A DNA stretch of 64,000 nt from Neoechinorhynchus agilis (Eukaryota > Acanthocephala). This document shows positions 55,351-64,000 of this stretch, in pieces; positions within the stretch are counted from its first letter, which is position 1, and each line of letters opens with the position of its first letter. The notes beneath the pieces are model-generated. The model was not told the origin of the DNA, ran no database searches, and saw only the letters and a list, made by a program, of their open reading frames with translations. The translations under genes were made by a program, and so were the position numbers. The stretch covers positions 2,232,001 through 2,296,000 of the forward strand of contig CM121341.1 of assembly GCA_051530055.1 (NCBI GenBank). Direction: 5' to 3'.

Positions 55351-56450
55351 AAGATTGTTCTTCTGAAATCAATCGGATTCAATAAATTGCTTACAATCTT
55401 CCGCCGTCTAAAAAACATGAACAATTCAATGTTCAAACAGTAATTTATTGATTCCGATATTTCAGAAACACAATCTCATGATTTTATAAAGGCTGCTTGT
55501 AAGTTTTCTAGAGCTTAAATAGTACAAAACTTACAAGTAACCTTCATTGGCACAAGATTGTTCTTCTGAAATCAATCGGATTCAATAAATTGCTTACAAT
55601 CTTCCGCCGTCTAAAAACATGAATCAATGTTCAAATCGTAATTTATTGATTCGATATTTCAGAAACACAATCTCATGTTTTATAAAGGTTGCTTGTAAGT
55701 TTTCTAGAGCTTAAATAGTACAAAACTTACAAGTAACCTTCAATGGCACAAGATTGTTCTTCTGAAATCAATCGGATTCAATAAATTGCTTACAATCTTC
55801 CGCCGTCTAAAAAACATGAACAATTCAATGTTCAAACAGTAATTTATTGATTCCGATATTTCAGAAACACAATCTCATGATTTTATAAAGGCTGCTTGTA
55901 AGTTTTCTGGAGCTTAAATAGTACAAAACTTACAAGTAACCTTCAATGGCACAAGATTGTTCTTCTGAAATCAATCGGATTCAATAAATTGCTTACAATC
56001 TTCCGCCGTCTAAAAAACATGAACAATTCAATGTTCAAATCGTAATTTATTGATTCCGATATTTCAGAAACACAATCTCATGATTTTCTAAAGGTTGCTT
56101 GTAAGTTTTCTAGAGCTTAAATAGTACAAAACTTACAAATAACCTTCATTGGCACAAGATTGTTCTTCTGAAATCAATCGGATTCAATAAATTGCTTACA
56201 ATTTCCGCCATATAAAAAATGGACGATTCAATGCTCAAAGAGTAATTTATTGATTCCGATATTTTAGAAGCACAATCTCATGATTTTCTAAAGGTTGCTT
56301 GTAAGTTTTCTAGAGCTTAAATAGTACAAAACTTACAAATAACCTTCATTGGCACAAGACTGTTCTTCTGAAATCAATCGGATTCAATAAATTGCTTACA
56401 ATCTTCCGCCGTCTAAAAAACATGAACAATTCAATGTTCAAATCGTAATT
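55351..56450. repeat. Tandem array of a hairpin-forming element, ~200-bp unit, about six copies
   Basis: AAGATTGTTCTTCTGAAATC recurs at 55351, 55554, 55750, 55953, 56156 and 56356 (last with one change), spacing 196-203 bp. In each unit GCTTGTAAGTTTT and AAAACTTACAAG, separated by about 18 nt, form a perfect stem extended by AAGGTT/AACCTT. CAGAAACACAATCTCATG also mirrors CACAAGATTGTTCTTCTG. So a MITE-like palindromic element has been amplified head to tail. 55200-55350 holds diverged related sequence. Confidence 0.9.
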
Positions 56451-56654
56451 TATCTGAAATATTTCACTGGTAGAATTAAAAGTCAAATATGCAATGCCCT
56501 AAATCACGCCCATTACAATTTCTATCATGAATATCTTGCGATCCGAGTCTATAATCGCCATATTATTTTTAAATAGGTTTTGATCGAGTTCGTACCGCGT
56601 AGTCTAAATTTCCGCCAGTTCGCGTCACGATTCGGAAACCAACTTAAGCGACCA

Positions 56655-56975
56655 AATCCCTGGAGGTGCAGCCAGCGCAGCGGAAAGGAGGAATTTACGA
56701 AAATATAGAGAATTAGCATTGCCCACGATTTTGTCCCCTTCGGAGTAGAGACGTATAGAGCCCTTAGCAGCTCGGCACTCTGCTCCAGGATCTCTCGGAG
56801 AAATTGAGAGAGGCAACCGGAGACTCAAGAGCAGGCGTATTCCTTCGACAAAATATCTCGCTCGCAGTACAACGAGGCAATGCTGCTAGCGTGATAGCGA
56901 CAGCCGAGGAAGGAGAGAAGCTAAGATTTTGCGGACGGTGGTGATTGCACGTTTTGTACTTTAATAAAATTCAAC
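56655..56975 (-). repeat. Dispersed repeat, copy 2 (inverted relative to 41836-42130)
   Basis: Reverse complement of the segment at 41836-42130 (TCCTTCGACAAAATATCTCG, CTCGGAGAAATTGAGAGAGG). It abuts the 3' end of the LINE fragment that starts at about 56990. A short open frame on the minus strand (56625-56828) is not convincing. Confidence 0.75.
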
Positions 56976-56989
56976 GGTTTTTTAAAAGT

Positions 56990-58360
56990 ACAAGATTCAT
57001 TGAATACCTAAGGTATAAAGCTTGGTGACTTGTACTTCTTTTAATAATAACACGTTTATTTGTTATCTTACAAAGCAAAGGACCCGTGAACCTTGGGGTC
57101 CTTTGAAAACTCGAATGCGCAGGAGAAATTGTTAGGTTGGGTCTTTCCTCTAGCTCATGATAATTTAAATTGTTATTTCAAAATAGATCTTGAACGTTGT
57201 TTCGTTTTTGTGATAGAATTGTTTTTGGTCCGTTAGTTGGTTTTAGTTTATTTGATTTTGGTCGATTCTGGCGGTTATGTTAATGAACAGCTGTAGTTGT
57301 TGTTTTCCGCTCTTTCCTCCGAATCATTTTGCAATTTGAGGATTGAGCAGTGGGGAAGAAAGAGTGGAGATTGAGCACTGTGCGAGGAACTGAAGGATTG
57401 AAAATGTTGCGGCGACGTGAGTGTTGTAAGTGTGAGTCAAAGGAGAAATGTGTGGTGGAAATTGAAGAAAAACAAGAGAATGAAGGCGTTTTGAGTGCTT
57501 TTGAAAGATTAGAGCGATTTGTTTTTCTATGAGTTCAGGATGGCAGATTAGAGCGCAGTTCTCTTGTGAAAGGTGATAATTTTTTGCAAATAGATTAGAA
57601 GACAAGTTGCAAAGCGTTGAGTATACGTAGGTGAGCTTTTGCGGGCATGTAAAAGTATTTAAGATATTTGTACGGCATTCCAAGGAATCGGATGCGTTTA
57701 AGAAGATGTAGTTTTATTTGAACCTTTATGTAACAAAATCGATATGTGTTTGCCCATTTTAGATTTTCCTGAAAATGGATACCAAGGATACGAACAGAGG
57801 TGCCATGGTTGGTAGGAAAATTGAGGGTACGATTTCGAAGCACTTGGTTAAGTTAAGGGTAAGACATTTCGAGGAGTAAAATGCTTGAACCTGAGAAATT
57901 TCGTTAGAAGTAATTGAGAGTTGTGCATGCGCAATGATTGTAAGATCATCAGCATACAAGAAGTATTTAGAATAAAAAGAGAAGAATGGGGGAGAGAACA
58001 GCTCCTTGGAGGGACCTTCTTGTTGATTGCGAAGGTGTTCGGGGCAACGCCCCCTATTTCGATAAATTGTAATCTGTTGTTTAAGAAGGATTTCAATGAT
58101 TTGATTAGCCAAGCGGTAGTGAGCGATGGAATCAAAAGCTGAGAAATAAATGAAGGTGCCCGTCGAGATTATAAAGAATAGAATCGTAAATGCAAAGAAG
58201 GGCATCCGTACACGAAACGCCAAGCTGGAAATCGAAAATAAAACATATTTTATGGAAATGATAGCAATGGAAAATCGAATATTAAAAGAGAGATTGATGC
58301 AAGTTGAAATCGAATTCTTCAGAATGTCGAATTTCGTAGTTTTTCTTTTCATCTCATAAT
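56990..58360 (-). mobile_element. Broken LINE with reverse-transcriptase remnants, minus orientation
   Basis: On the minus strand, stretches resemble LINE reverse transcriptase in the right order: FIYFSAFDSIAHYRLANQII (palm start), FSFYSKYFLYADDLTIIAHA (catalytic YADD box, about 57950), then SVRILGIHFQENLKWANTYR (thumb side, about 57780). The presumed 3' end (56995-57070) and the thumb-side stretch recur at 62266-62490 with the middle missing. The frames are interrupted several times. Confidence 0.7.
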
Positions 58361-58436
58361 CCTAAAATCACGACTGAGCTGACCTGGCATAAAGGTTAAC
58401 AGATTTATTGAATAAATAATAATTTATTTTGGTTAA

Positions 58437-58690
58437 TTAGGAGCGAATGAAAGGCTGAACATTTTCTCCGAAATCACATTCGATCATATAGAAGTCGATC
58501 GCCGATGTCGGATCTATCAACCTCTCCGACTGAAGCGAATCCGTTTTATTGTTATCAGGATGGTATCCTAATTCATTAACTTGGAAGGTTTCTTCATCCG
58601 GGAAATATTTCAGCAAAGGAACAAGCGCCAAAGAAAACTCTTCTGATGATTTCTTCACCTTAGCGAATGGATTAGCCACAAGATTCGTTT
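58437..58690 (-). CDS. Probable terminal exon of an unidentified gene
   Basis: An open frame on the minus strand encodes about 80 residues ending at 58437 (NPFAKVKKSSEEFSLALVPL, LLKYFPDEETFQVNELGYHP, AIDFYMIECDFGENVQPFIR). It has no ATG, and AATAAA-type signals follow on the minus strand (about 58400-58420), so it looks like the last exon of a gene whose upstream exons are not seen; the RTE array begins about 100 bp away and may have separated them. The composition is protein-like, but I do not recognise the family. Confidence 0.4.
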
Positions 58691-58791
58691 TTAAAATATT
58701 TATATTTAAATAATTGAATTATACTTAGTAGAAATTGATCATTTCTTTCCTGCTGCGCTGCAGATACTTTGGCCGTATCTCTGTGAATCTC

Positions 58792-60235
58792 TCGCGAGAC
58801 AAACGAGGATTCATGCCCCCACAATCGACGCAATATTCGTGCCAAGGCAGCTGTATGAGAGGTTCAGTGCCCGTTGCACAGTGTGTTAGTCAATTTGGAA
58901 GGGCATACGACACGGTCCCTCGAGATTTGGTGTGGGCATTCCTCATGAAGGACATTTTGGATAAGTGGAAGGAATATTTCAACACTCTGCTGAACACTGA
59001 GAATGAACGACTGCCTCTAGAGGACGTACATTCAAATGTCAATATGACGAGGCCGTAGTCGTACGATGAGGTGGCTGCACAGCTCAAGAAAATGAAGACT
59101 GGTAGGAACGCCGGTCCAGATAACATTCCGATCGAGTTGTTGCGATCCCTCGGAGTCCTCGGAATAAAGTTGCTCACGGGGCCCTTTCAGAAGAGAGATT
59201 TGGAATAAAAGATCCCATCGGAATGGTAGGGAAGCATATTGATACTGATCTTCAAAGGCAAAGGAGATGTTCTGTAGCGTAGGAGCTACCGGGAATCAAA
59301 ATCATGTCTCACACAATGAAACTGTGCGAACGAGTGATCGATCACAGGATTAGAGAGAATATCAGAATCAGCGAGGACCAACGAGGATTCATGCCCGCAC
59401 AATCGACGCAATATTCGTGCCAAGGCAGCTGTATGAGAGGTTCAGTGCCCGTTGCACAGTGTGTTAGTCAATTTGGAAGGGCATACGACACGGTCCCTCG
59501 AGATTTGGTGTGGGCATTCCTCATGAAGGACATTTTGGATAAGTGGAAGGAATATTTCAACACTCTGCTGAACACTGAGAATGAACGACTGCCTCTAGAG
59601 GACGTACATTCAAATGTCAATATGACGAGGCCGTAGTCGTACGATGAGGTGGCTGCACAGCTCAAGAAAATGAAGACTGGTAGGAACGCCGGTCCAGATA
59701 ACATTCCGATCGAGTTGTTGCGATCCCTCGGAGTCCTCGGAATAAAGTTGCTCACGGGGCCCTTTCAGAAGAGAGATTTGGAATAAAAGATCCCATCGGA
59801 ATGGTAGGGAAGCATATTGATACTGATCTTCAAAGGCAAAGGAGATGTTCTGTAGCGTAGGAGCTACCGGGGAATCAAACTCATGCCTCACACAATGAAA
59901 CTGTGCGAACGAGTGATCGATCACAGGATTAGAGAGAATATCAGAATCAGCGAGGACCAACGAGGATTCATGCCCGCACAATCGACGCAATATTCGTGCC
60001 AAGGCAGCTGTATGAGAGGTTCAGTGCCCGTTGCACAGTGTGTTAGTCAATTTGGAAGGGCATACGACACGGTCCCTCGAGATTTGGTTTGGGCATTCCT
60101 CATGAAGGACATTTTGGATAAGTGGAAGGAATATTTCAACACTCTGCTGAACACTGAGAATGAACGACTGCCTCTAGAAAACGTACATTCGAATGTCAAT
60201 ATGACGAGGCCGTAGTCGTACGATGAGGTGGTTAA
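58792..60235 (+). mobile_element. RTE-type LINE fragment, tandemly repeated 2.5 times (578-bp unit)
   Basis: ACGAGGATTCATGCCC recurs at 58803, 59381 and 59960 (periods 578 and 579). Each unit encodes RTE-clade reverse-transcriptase pieces in an unnatural order: EDQRGFMPAQSTQ, FGRAYDTVPRDLVWAFL, DKWKEYFNTLLNTENERLPL, QLKKMKTGRNAGPDNIPIEL and MKLCERVIDHRIRENIRISE. FNTLLN and GPDNIPIE normally precede GFMPAQST, so the unit is a junction of a circularly permuted or tandem-joined fragment. Units are almost identical, implying recent amplification. Confidence 0.85.
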
Positions 60236-60689
60236 TAATTCCAATCACGTTCCCCGGTACCGCACATATCGACATTAACTCTCTTCATTCCTAAGTTGCT
60301 GTATAAGCTGCTGTTCAAGACCCAGAAGGTGGTAGCGTCGAATATTGCACAAAACGAGGTGCAAAATGGCCAGTTGTCAATCACGACCAAACAATGATTT
60401 AGCAAGTGAACGCAATAACTTTCGACGCTTGATTAAGGAAGCTTTTTTAATCAAAGAACAGAAATCGGATATAAATGGCCGTCTTCATAGCTAAAAATTA
60501 AACAACACAATCAAACAAAAGTTCGTGTGAGAGCTGAATTACAATTTAGCCACTTGTATTTTAGGACTGATTATGAGCCCGACGAGGTTCGAAACGTTTT
60601 TATTAAAAAATTGTTTACTGGGTGAAAATTTAAAAAATAAGTCGCTTTATCGTTGGACAGTCTTCCGATTTAGGAAGCTCGTCGAAAAT
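60236..60689. mobile_element. Mobile-element fragments between the RTE array and duplication copy B
   Basis: 60245-60278 contains AATCACGTTCCCCGGTACCG, the flank of the foldback family. At 60567-60599 the plus strand reads CTGATTATGAGCCC, then GACGAGGTTCGAAACG, a degenerate hammerhead-like core. No gene is supported. Confidence 0.55.
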
Positions 60690-61920
60690 ATTCAAGGCTT
60701 TTGCTTCAACTCAATCGCTTTAAATGATCGTGCTTCTTAAATTTGACATTTCGGAATTTTTATCTTATGGATCGAATTATACTTTTTGAACACTAAAAAT
60801 GGGTGTAAACGTTCAGTCTCAATTTGTTAATAAAAGTGACCGGAAAGTTTTATACTTTATTTGAAGTGCTTTTTGCACATTAAATTCTAGTAATAAGTTC
60901 TTGAGAATTTAAAGAATCCATTTCGATCGAATCAGAATCGTTCCATTTTTGGAAAATCCGAATTGGTTTTTCATCGGCAAAATCCTTTATTAATGGCTCG
61001 AAAGCTTCTATGACTTGTTCCATATTTGAGATATTTTTTGAAAACGGATCGACAGCAGAATTCGTTCTAAATGTTCTAAATTTTTTGGCGAAAAATTGTC
61101 AGCTAAAAAATGGCTAACCTTCTCTGACGCTTTGATCGCCCAGCAATGAATCCGTCGCCAAATAATCGAAATAAATTCGTTCCCAGGATGAACGTAGCAA
61201 TTTGCGAAGCCATAACGGAAATAATCGAAATTAAACCACATGCAATCGATAAATAAAATGTATAGCAGAATTGATGAGATTTTTCTTTCACAAAAAATAC
61301 GAAGAATCCCATTCCGAAAGCGTGGCAGGTCACTGAAAAATAAACGGATTAAACGGAAGGCCGATTTTAAAAATTTACTTACAAGAGATTTGTCCAAGGA
61401 CCGAGGAAACTTGCAGCCACAAGATCCGCACTCGTCCTTGGGATACAAAATGAAATACGGCCATAAGAAAAGCCGCAATTTCGAATCCGGCGCTCATAAC
61501 CAGCAACGTGCCTATTAGTTTTCCTAACGAAAGGAATTTTATAAAAGAAACAAGAAGGAAACTTACTTTCAATGAGAAGGAAGTAAATCGGAGGCAAAAG
61601 CGATGTCTTATTTCTGTATGAATGGCCGAAGATTCCAATGGCGAAATTCGTATTTGGAACTCGCGTCCACGGATGATGGTTGCATATTGAAATCCAGCTT
61701 AAAATTGAAGTAACAAAGAACAACATCGCAATTGCGAAACTCAATGCTTTGAACGTTGTAGGATTCATTAGGTGCTATCGATAAATCTGTAGGAGTTTGG
61801 GATGGATGCAAGATATTCTTAAGTAACACTCGTTTCAGACTACAAGCATTTTCCGTCCAAATATGTTTTTCTTATTGTTTGGAGTTTTGAAGGCAAACAA
61901 AAAACATTTATTGTTTATTT
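60690..61920 (-). repeat. Segmental duplication, copy B (inverted)
   Basis: Reverse complement of 46320-47590. Only scattered substitutions and a few small differences in flanking runs separate the copies. Confidence 0.9.
60880..61768 (-). CDS. Four-membrane-segment protein, copy B, 247 aa
   Basis: Same four-exon structure as the copy at 46470, read on the minus strand, with all splice sites and the frame conserved. Differences seen include Thr28 to Ile after the first membrane segment, Phe to Cys at the start of exon 3 (LTFHAFG becomes LTCHAFG) and changes near the end (QEHIIRI becomes QELITRI). Flanks up to about 130 bp upstream of the ATG and 190 bp downstream of the stop are also duplicated, so promoter-proximal sequence may have been copied. 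Whether both are expressed is unknown; an assembly artefact from two haplotypes is less likely given the inversion and distinct neighbours. Confidence 0.75.
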
Positions 61921-62265
61921 TTGTTTATAATAAATCTCATGATGGGTAGAGGTCAACTTTCTCAAAGACCGTTTAAACCGCAAATGTTCATTGCACCAAG
62001 AGACTGATCGGAATTTCGCCGCGAGAAGCATCGCAAATACCGAAGGATTGGATAAAAGAGATAACCACCTCGAAAATTCCGGTCCTCGGATTTCATAAGC
62101 AAAATATCAGATTTTTTCCGTACGTCTTGTTACCAACTATCAATTAATTTTGAATCACGGTGAATTTTATCGAATGCACTGAATAATGCTTGATGTTTCA
62201 GCTTGGAATCTCCTAAAAAGTATCTTTTATTCTTCTCTAATTCTCATTGATTCGAAAATTCGACA
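61921..62265. other. Spacer, no gene seen
   Basis: No reading frame or recognised repeat. Confidence 0.35.
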
Positions 62266-62496
62266 GATTTATTGAATACCTAAGGTATAAAGTTCGGTGA
62301 CTTGTACTTCTTTTTATAATAATAACACGTTTATTTGTGGGAAAGGAAGAAGTAGTTGATCGGAAGAGTGATTTGAGCCCGAGGGTACGATTTCGAAGCA
62401 CTTGGTTAAGTTAAGGGTAAGACATTTCGAGGAGTAAAATGCTTGAACCTGAGAAATTTCGTTAGAAGTAATTGAGAGTTGTGCTGAATAAGAAGA
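62266..62496 (-). mobile_element. Deleted copy of the LINE at 56990-58360
   Basis: 62266-62340 matches the presumed 3' end at 56995-57070 (TTATTGAATACCTAAGGTAT) and 62380-62484 matches 57818-57930; about 740 bp between them is missing. It ends exactly at the start of the LTR at 62497, so one element is joined to or inserted in the other. Confidence 0.75.
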
Positions 62497-63600
62497 GTGT
62501 TGACATGGTGGATGAACCAAACAGCGGACCAGTTTTTCAACAAAAACTGTTTTTGTACAACACACACTATTTTATGCCCATTTACGCTAGCCCAATCAAT
62601 AGCGTACTTACCACATTTCCTCCCCCGCAAATTCCTAGCCTATTTTGCGGTATTCGTCGTATGGTCGTATAGGAGGCCTCCGGTGACGTTGACTTCTCCT
62701 TAAGAAAGGTGTTGCGTGCTCCCGGTCTTCGTTTTTCTTTAACTTCGGGTTGCACCTCGGCCTGCCCTGATTTCGTGACTTCACCTCCATCTTCCGCATC
62801 GAACTCAACCTTCCTTTGAAGTTCTTCCTCTTCAACCATTATACTTACTTTATCCTTTTCTTGTTCCCATTCTTCGTAGCCTTCTCTTTGCCTCACGAAA
62901 TCCCCGTGCGCCCTATTTTGCGTTCCGTTTTTATCCACGATTCGATAGGACACCGGTCCTGATCGTTGCTCCACGACTCCCTTTTGCCATTTCCCAGCTC
63001 TTCCTTTTTCCACCACACTTCATTGCCTTCCCCAAACTCGCAATAACGCCCATCCGGTCTCTGCCTCTGTCTTCGCGCTGTCCTGTCTCGCACTGTTTCC
63101 TCTGTATTTGGTCTGATATTGTCGAACACTGTATTCATCCTCCTCCCTAACATCATTTCTGCTGGAGCTTTTCCTGTGATTGCATGAGGCGTGTTTCTGT
63201 ATGTTTGTAGAAATTCCGTAAGTGCCCTTCGAGTATCCATTCCTTCCCCCTGCCATTCCGCGTCGCTTAAGGGTTCCTATAAATCGTTCTACCAACCCAT
63301 TCGTTTGTGGGTGGTAAGGACTCGCCTTTATGATCTCGATCCCATTTTCTTCGCAAAATGCCTTGAACTGTTGTGACATAAATTGAGGCCCGTTATCGCT
63401 CACAATTTTCTTTGGAGTCCCGAATCGAGCAAATGTTTCCCTCTTCCGATCGATCACCATTTCGGATGTTATTTTGCATGTATTGAAGAACCAAACCTCG
63501 GGCCACTTACTCCTTGCATCTACGATCGCCAAATACATCTTGGAGTTTGTCGGTCCCGCCAAATCGATGTGCACGCGCTGTACGCTATTGATTGTGCTGG
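62497..63600 (-). mobile_element. Gypsy-type LTR retrotransposon fragment (integrase and 3' LTR), broken
   Basis: Fossil piece on the minus strand. At 62497-62618 is a short LTR-like segment of about 120 bp that starts TGTGG and ends CAACA on that strand, preceded by a purine-rich tract (about 62620-62633). Upstream of it lie the integrase core (VHIDLAGPTNSKMYLAIVDA and ASPYHPQTNGLVERFIGTLK) and the C-terminal part of the polyprotein. Gag, protease and reverse transcriptase are not present here. It is incomplete and broken; divergence from the other LTR-like segment at 63590 suggests it is not very recent. Confidence 0.8.
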
Positions 63601-64000
63601 CGTAAATGTGCATGTAAAAAAAGTGTGTTGGGCACACAGAGTTTTTTGAAATAAAGAAGGATCGCTGTGTGGTTCGTCCACCATGTCAACATCTGGCGAC
63701 GAGGACAAATGGAAGACATGGATGGAGGGTATCATGGGACAGCAAAAGGTGTGGATGGAAGAGATGTTCAAAATGGTGTCCAAGACCCAGATCGAACAGA
63801 ACAATGTGATACGGGGAGCACAGATAACCCCATTCCGCACTTTCGATTGAGTTGAGAACTGGGCCGAGTACGTAGAACAAGCCGAAGCCCACATGGAAAT
63901 CAATGGAATCAAAGAAAGCGACGAAGAAAAGCGTAGATCCTGTATATTGGCCTGGATGGGTCCAAAGATTTACACAGAGCTAAAGAAGATGGTAGCCGGC
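63585..64000 (+). mobile_element. Gypsy-type LTR element start (LTR piece and gag-like region), opposite orientation
   Basis: About 63585-63691 resembles the LTR at 62497-62618 but lies in the opposite orientation, so the integrase fragment is flanked by inverted LTR pieces. Right after it TGGCGACGAGGAC (63699) resembles the primer-binding region of invertebrate Gypsy elements, followed by a gag-like region (ENWAEYVEQAEAHMEI) running to the window end. It looks broken within the part seen; the rest lies beyond the window. Confidence 0.65.

Noticed and set aside
1-64000. CRISPR arrays, operons or bacterial-type promoters
   Set aside because: The introns, SOX/FOXO/VDAC genes and SINEs show animal nuclear DNA; no repeat-spacer structure with unique spacers is present.

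Overview
This window is metazoan nuclear DNA, AT-rich, with compact genes and mostly 40-55 bp GT-AG introns. Animal origin is shown by a SOX HMG-box factor, a FOXO-type forkhead factor, a FERM protein, a fibrinogen-related secreted protein and an acid sphingomyelinase with a saposin domain. I cannot fix the phylum from sequence alone; a small-bodied invertebrate fits best.

Host genes in order: acid sphingomyelinase (905-3217 +), SOX factor (3777-5384 -), an unrecognised single-exon gene (9998-10486 -), an 83-residue protein with a C-terminal membrane segment (10823-11074 +), a FERM protein (11294-13428 -, split by a 704-bp insert), a possible 58-residue two-membrane-segment protein (19528-19817 +), a fibrinogen-related protein (19960-21193 -), an acidic unknown (21938-22546 -), a many-exon coiled-coil protein (23882-27714 -), a FOXO-like factor (31415-32218 +), VDAC porin (36564-39255 +), an NCS-like EF-hand protein with a Gln-rich tail (40646-41548 -), a four-membrane-segment protein in two inverted copies (46470-47358 + and 60880-61768 -), cytosolic phenylalanyl-tRNA synthetase alpha (49243-50969 +), a 2-Cys peroxiredoxin (52618-53217 -), a small charged protein (54530-54835 +) and a probable terminal exon (58437-58680 -). 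They do not form a pathway; they are ordinary neighbours.

The rest is repeat-rich. There are at least six tandem arrays (units of about 110, 127, 168, 200, 237 and 247 bp; two show alternating two-unit higher-order structure), many foldback/MITE-like elements, tRNA-derived SINEs, RTE-type and other LINE fragments including a 578-bp tandem amplification, and broken Gypsy-type LTR pieces in the last 1.5 kb. Several foldback elements carry hammerhead-ribozyme-like cores.

The most unusual observation is in the FERM gene. A 704-bp insert interrupts a conserved helix and is bounded by identical 13-bp repeats. Exact removal of the insert plus one repeat restores the family sequence at exactly the expected length, but no GT-AG intron does so. 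Candidate explanations are a non-canonical transposon-derived intron, DNA-level excision, or a recent disruptive insertion.
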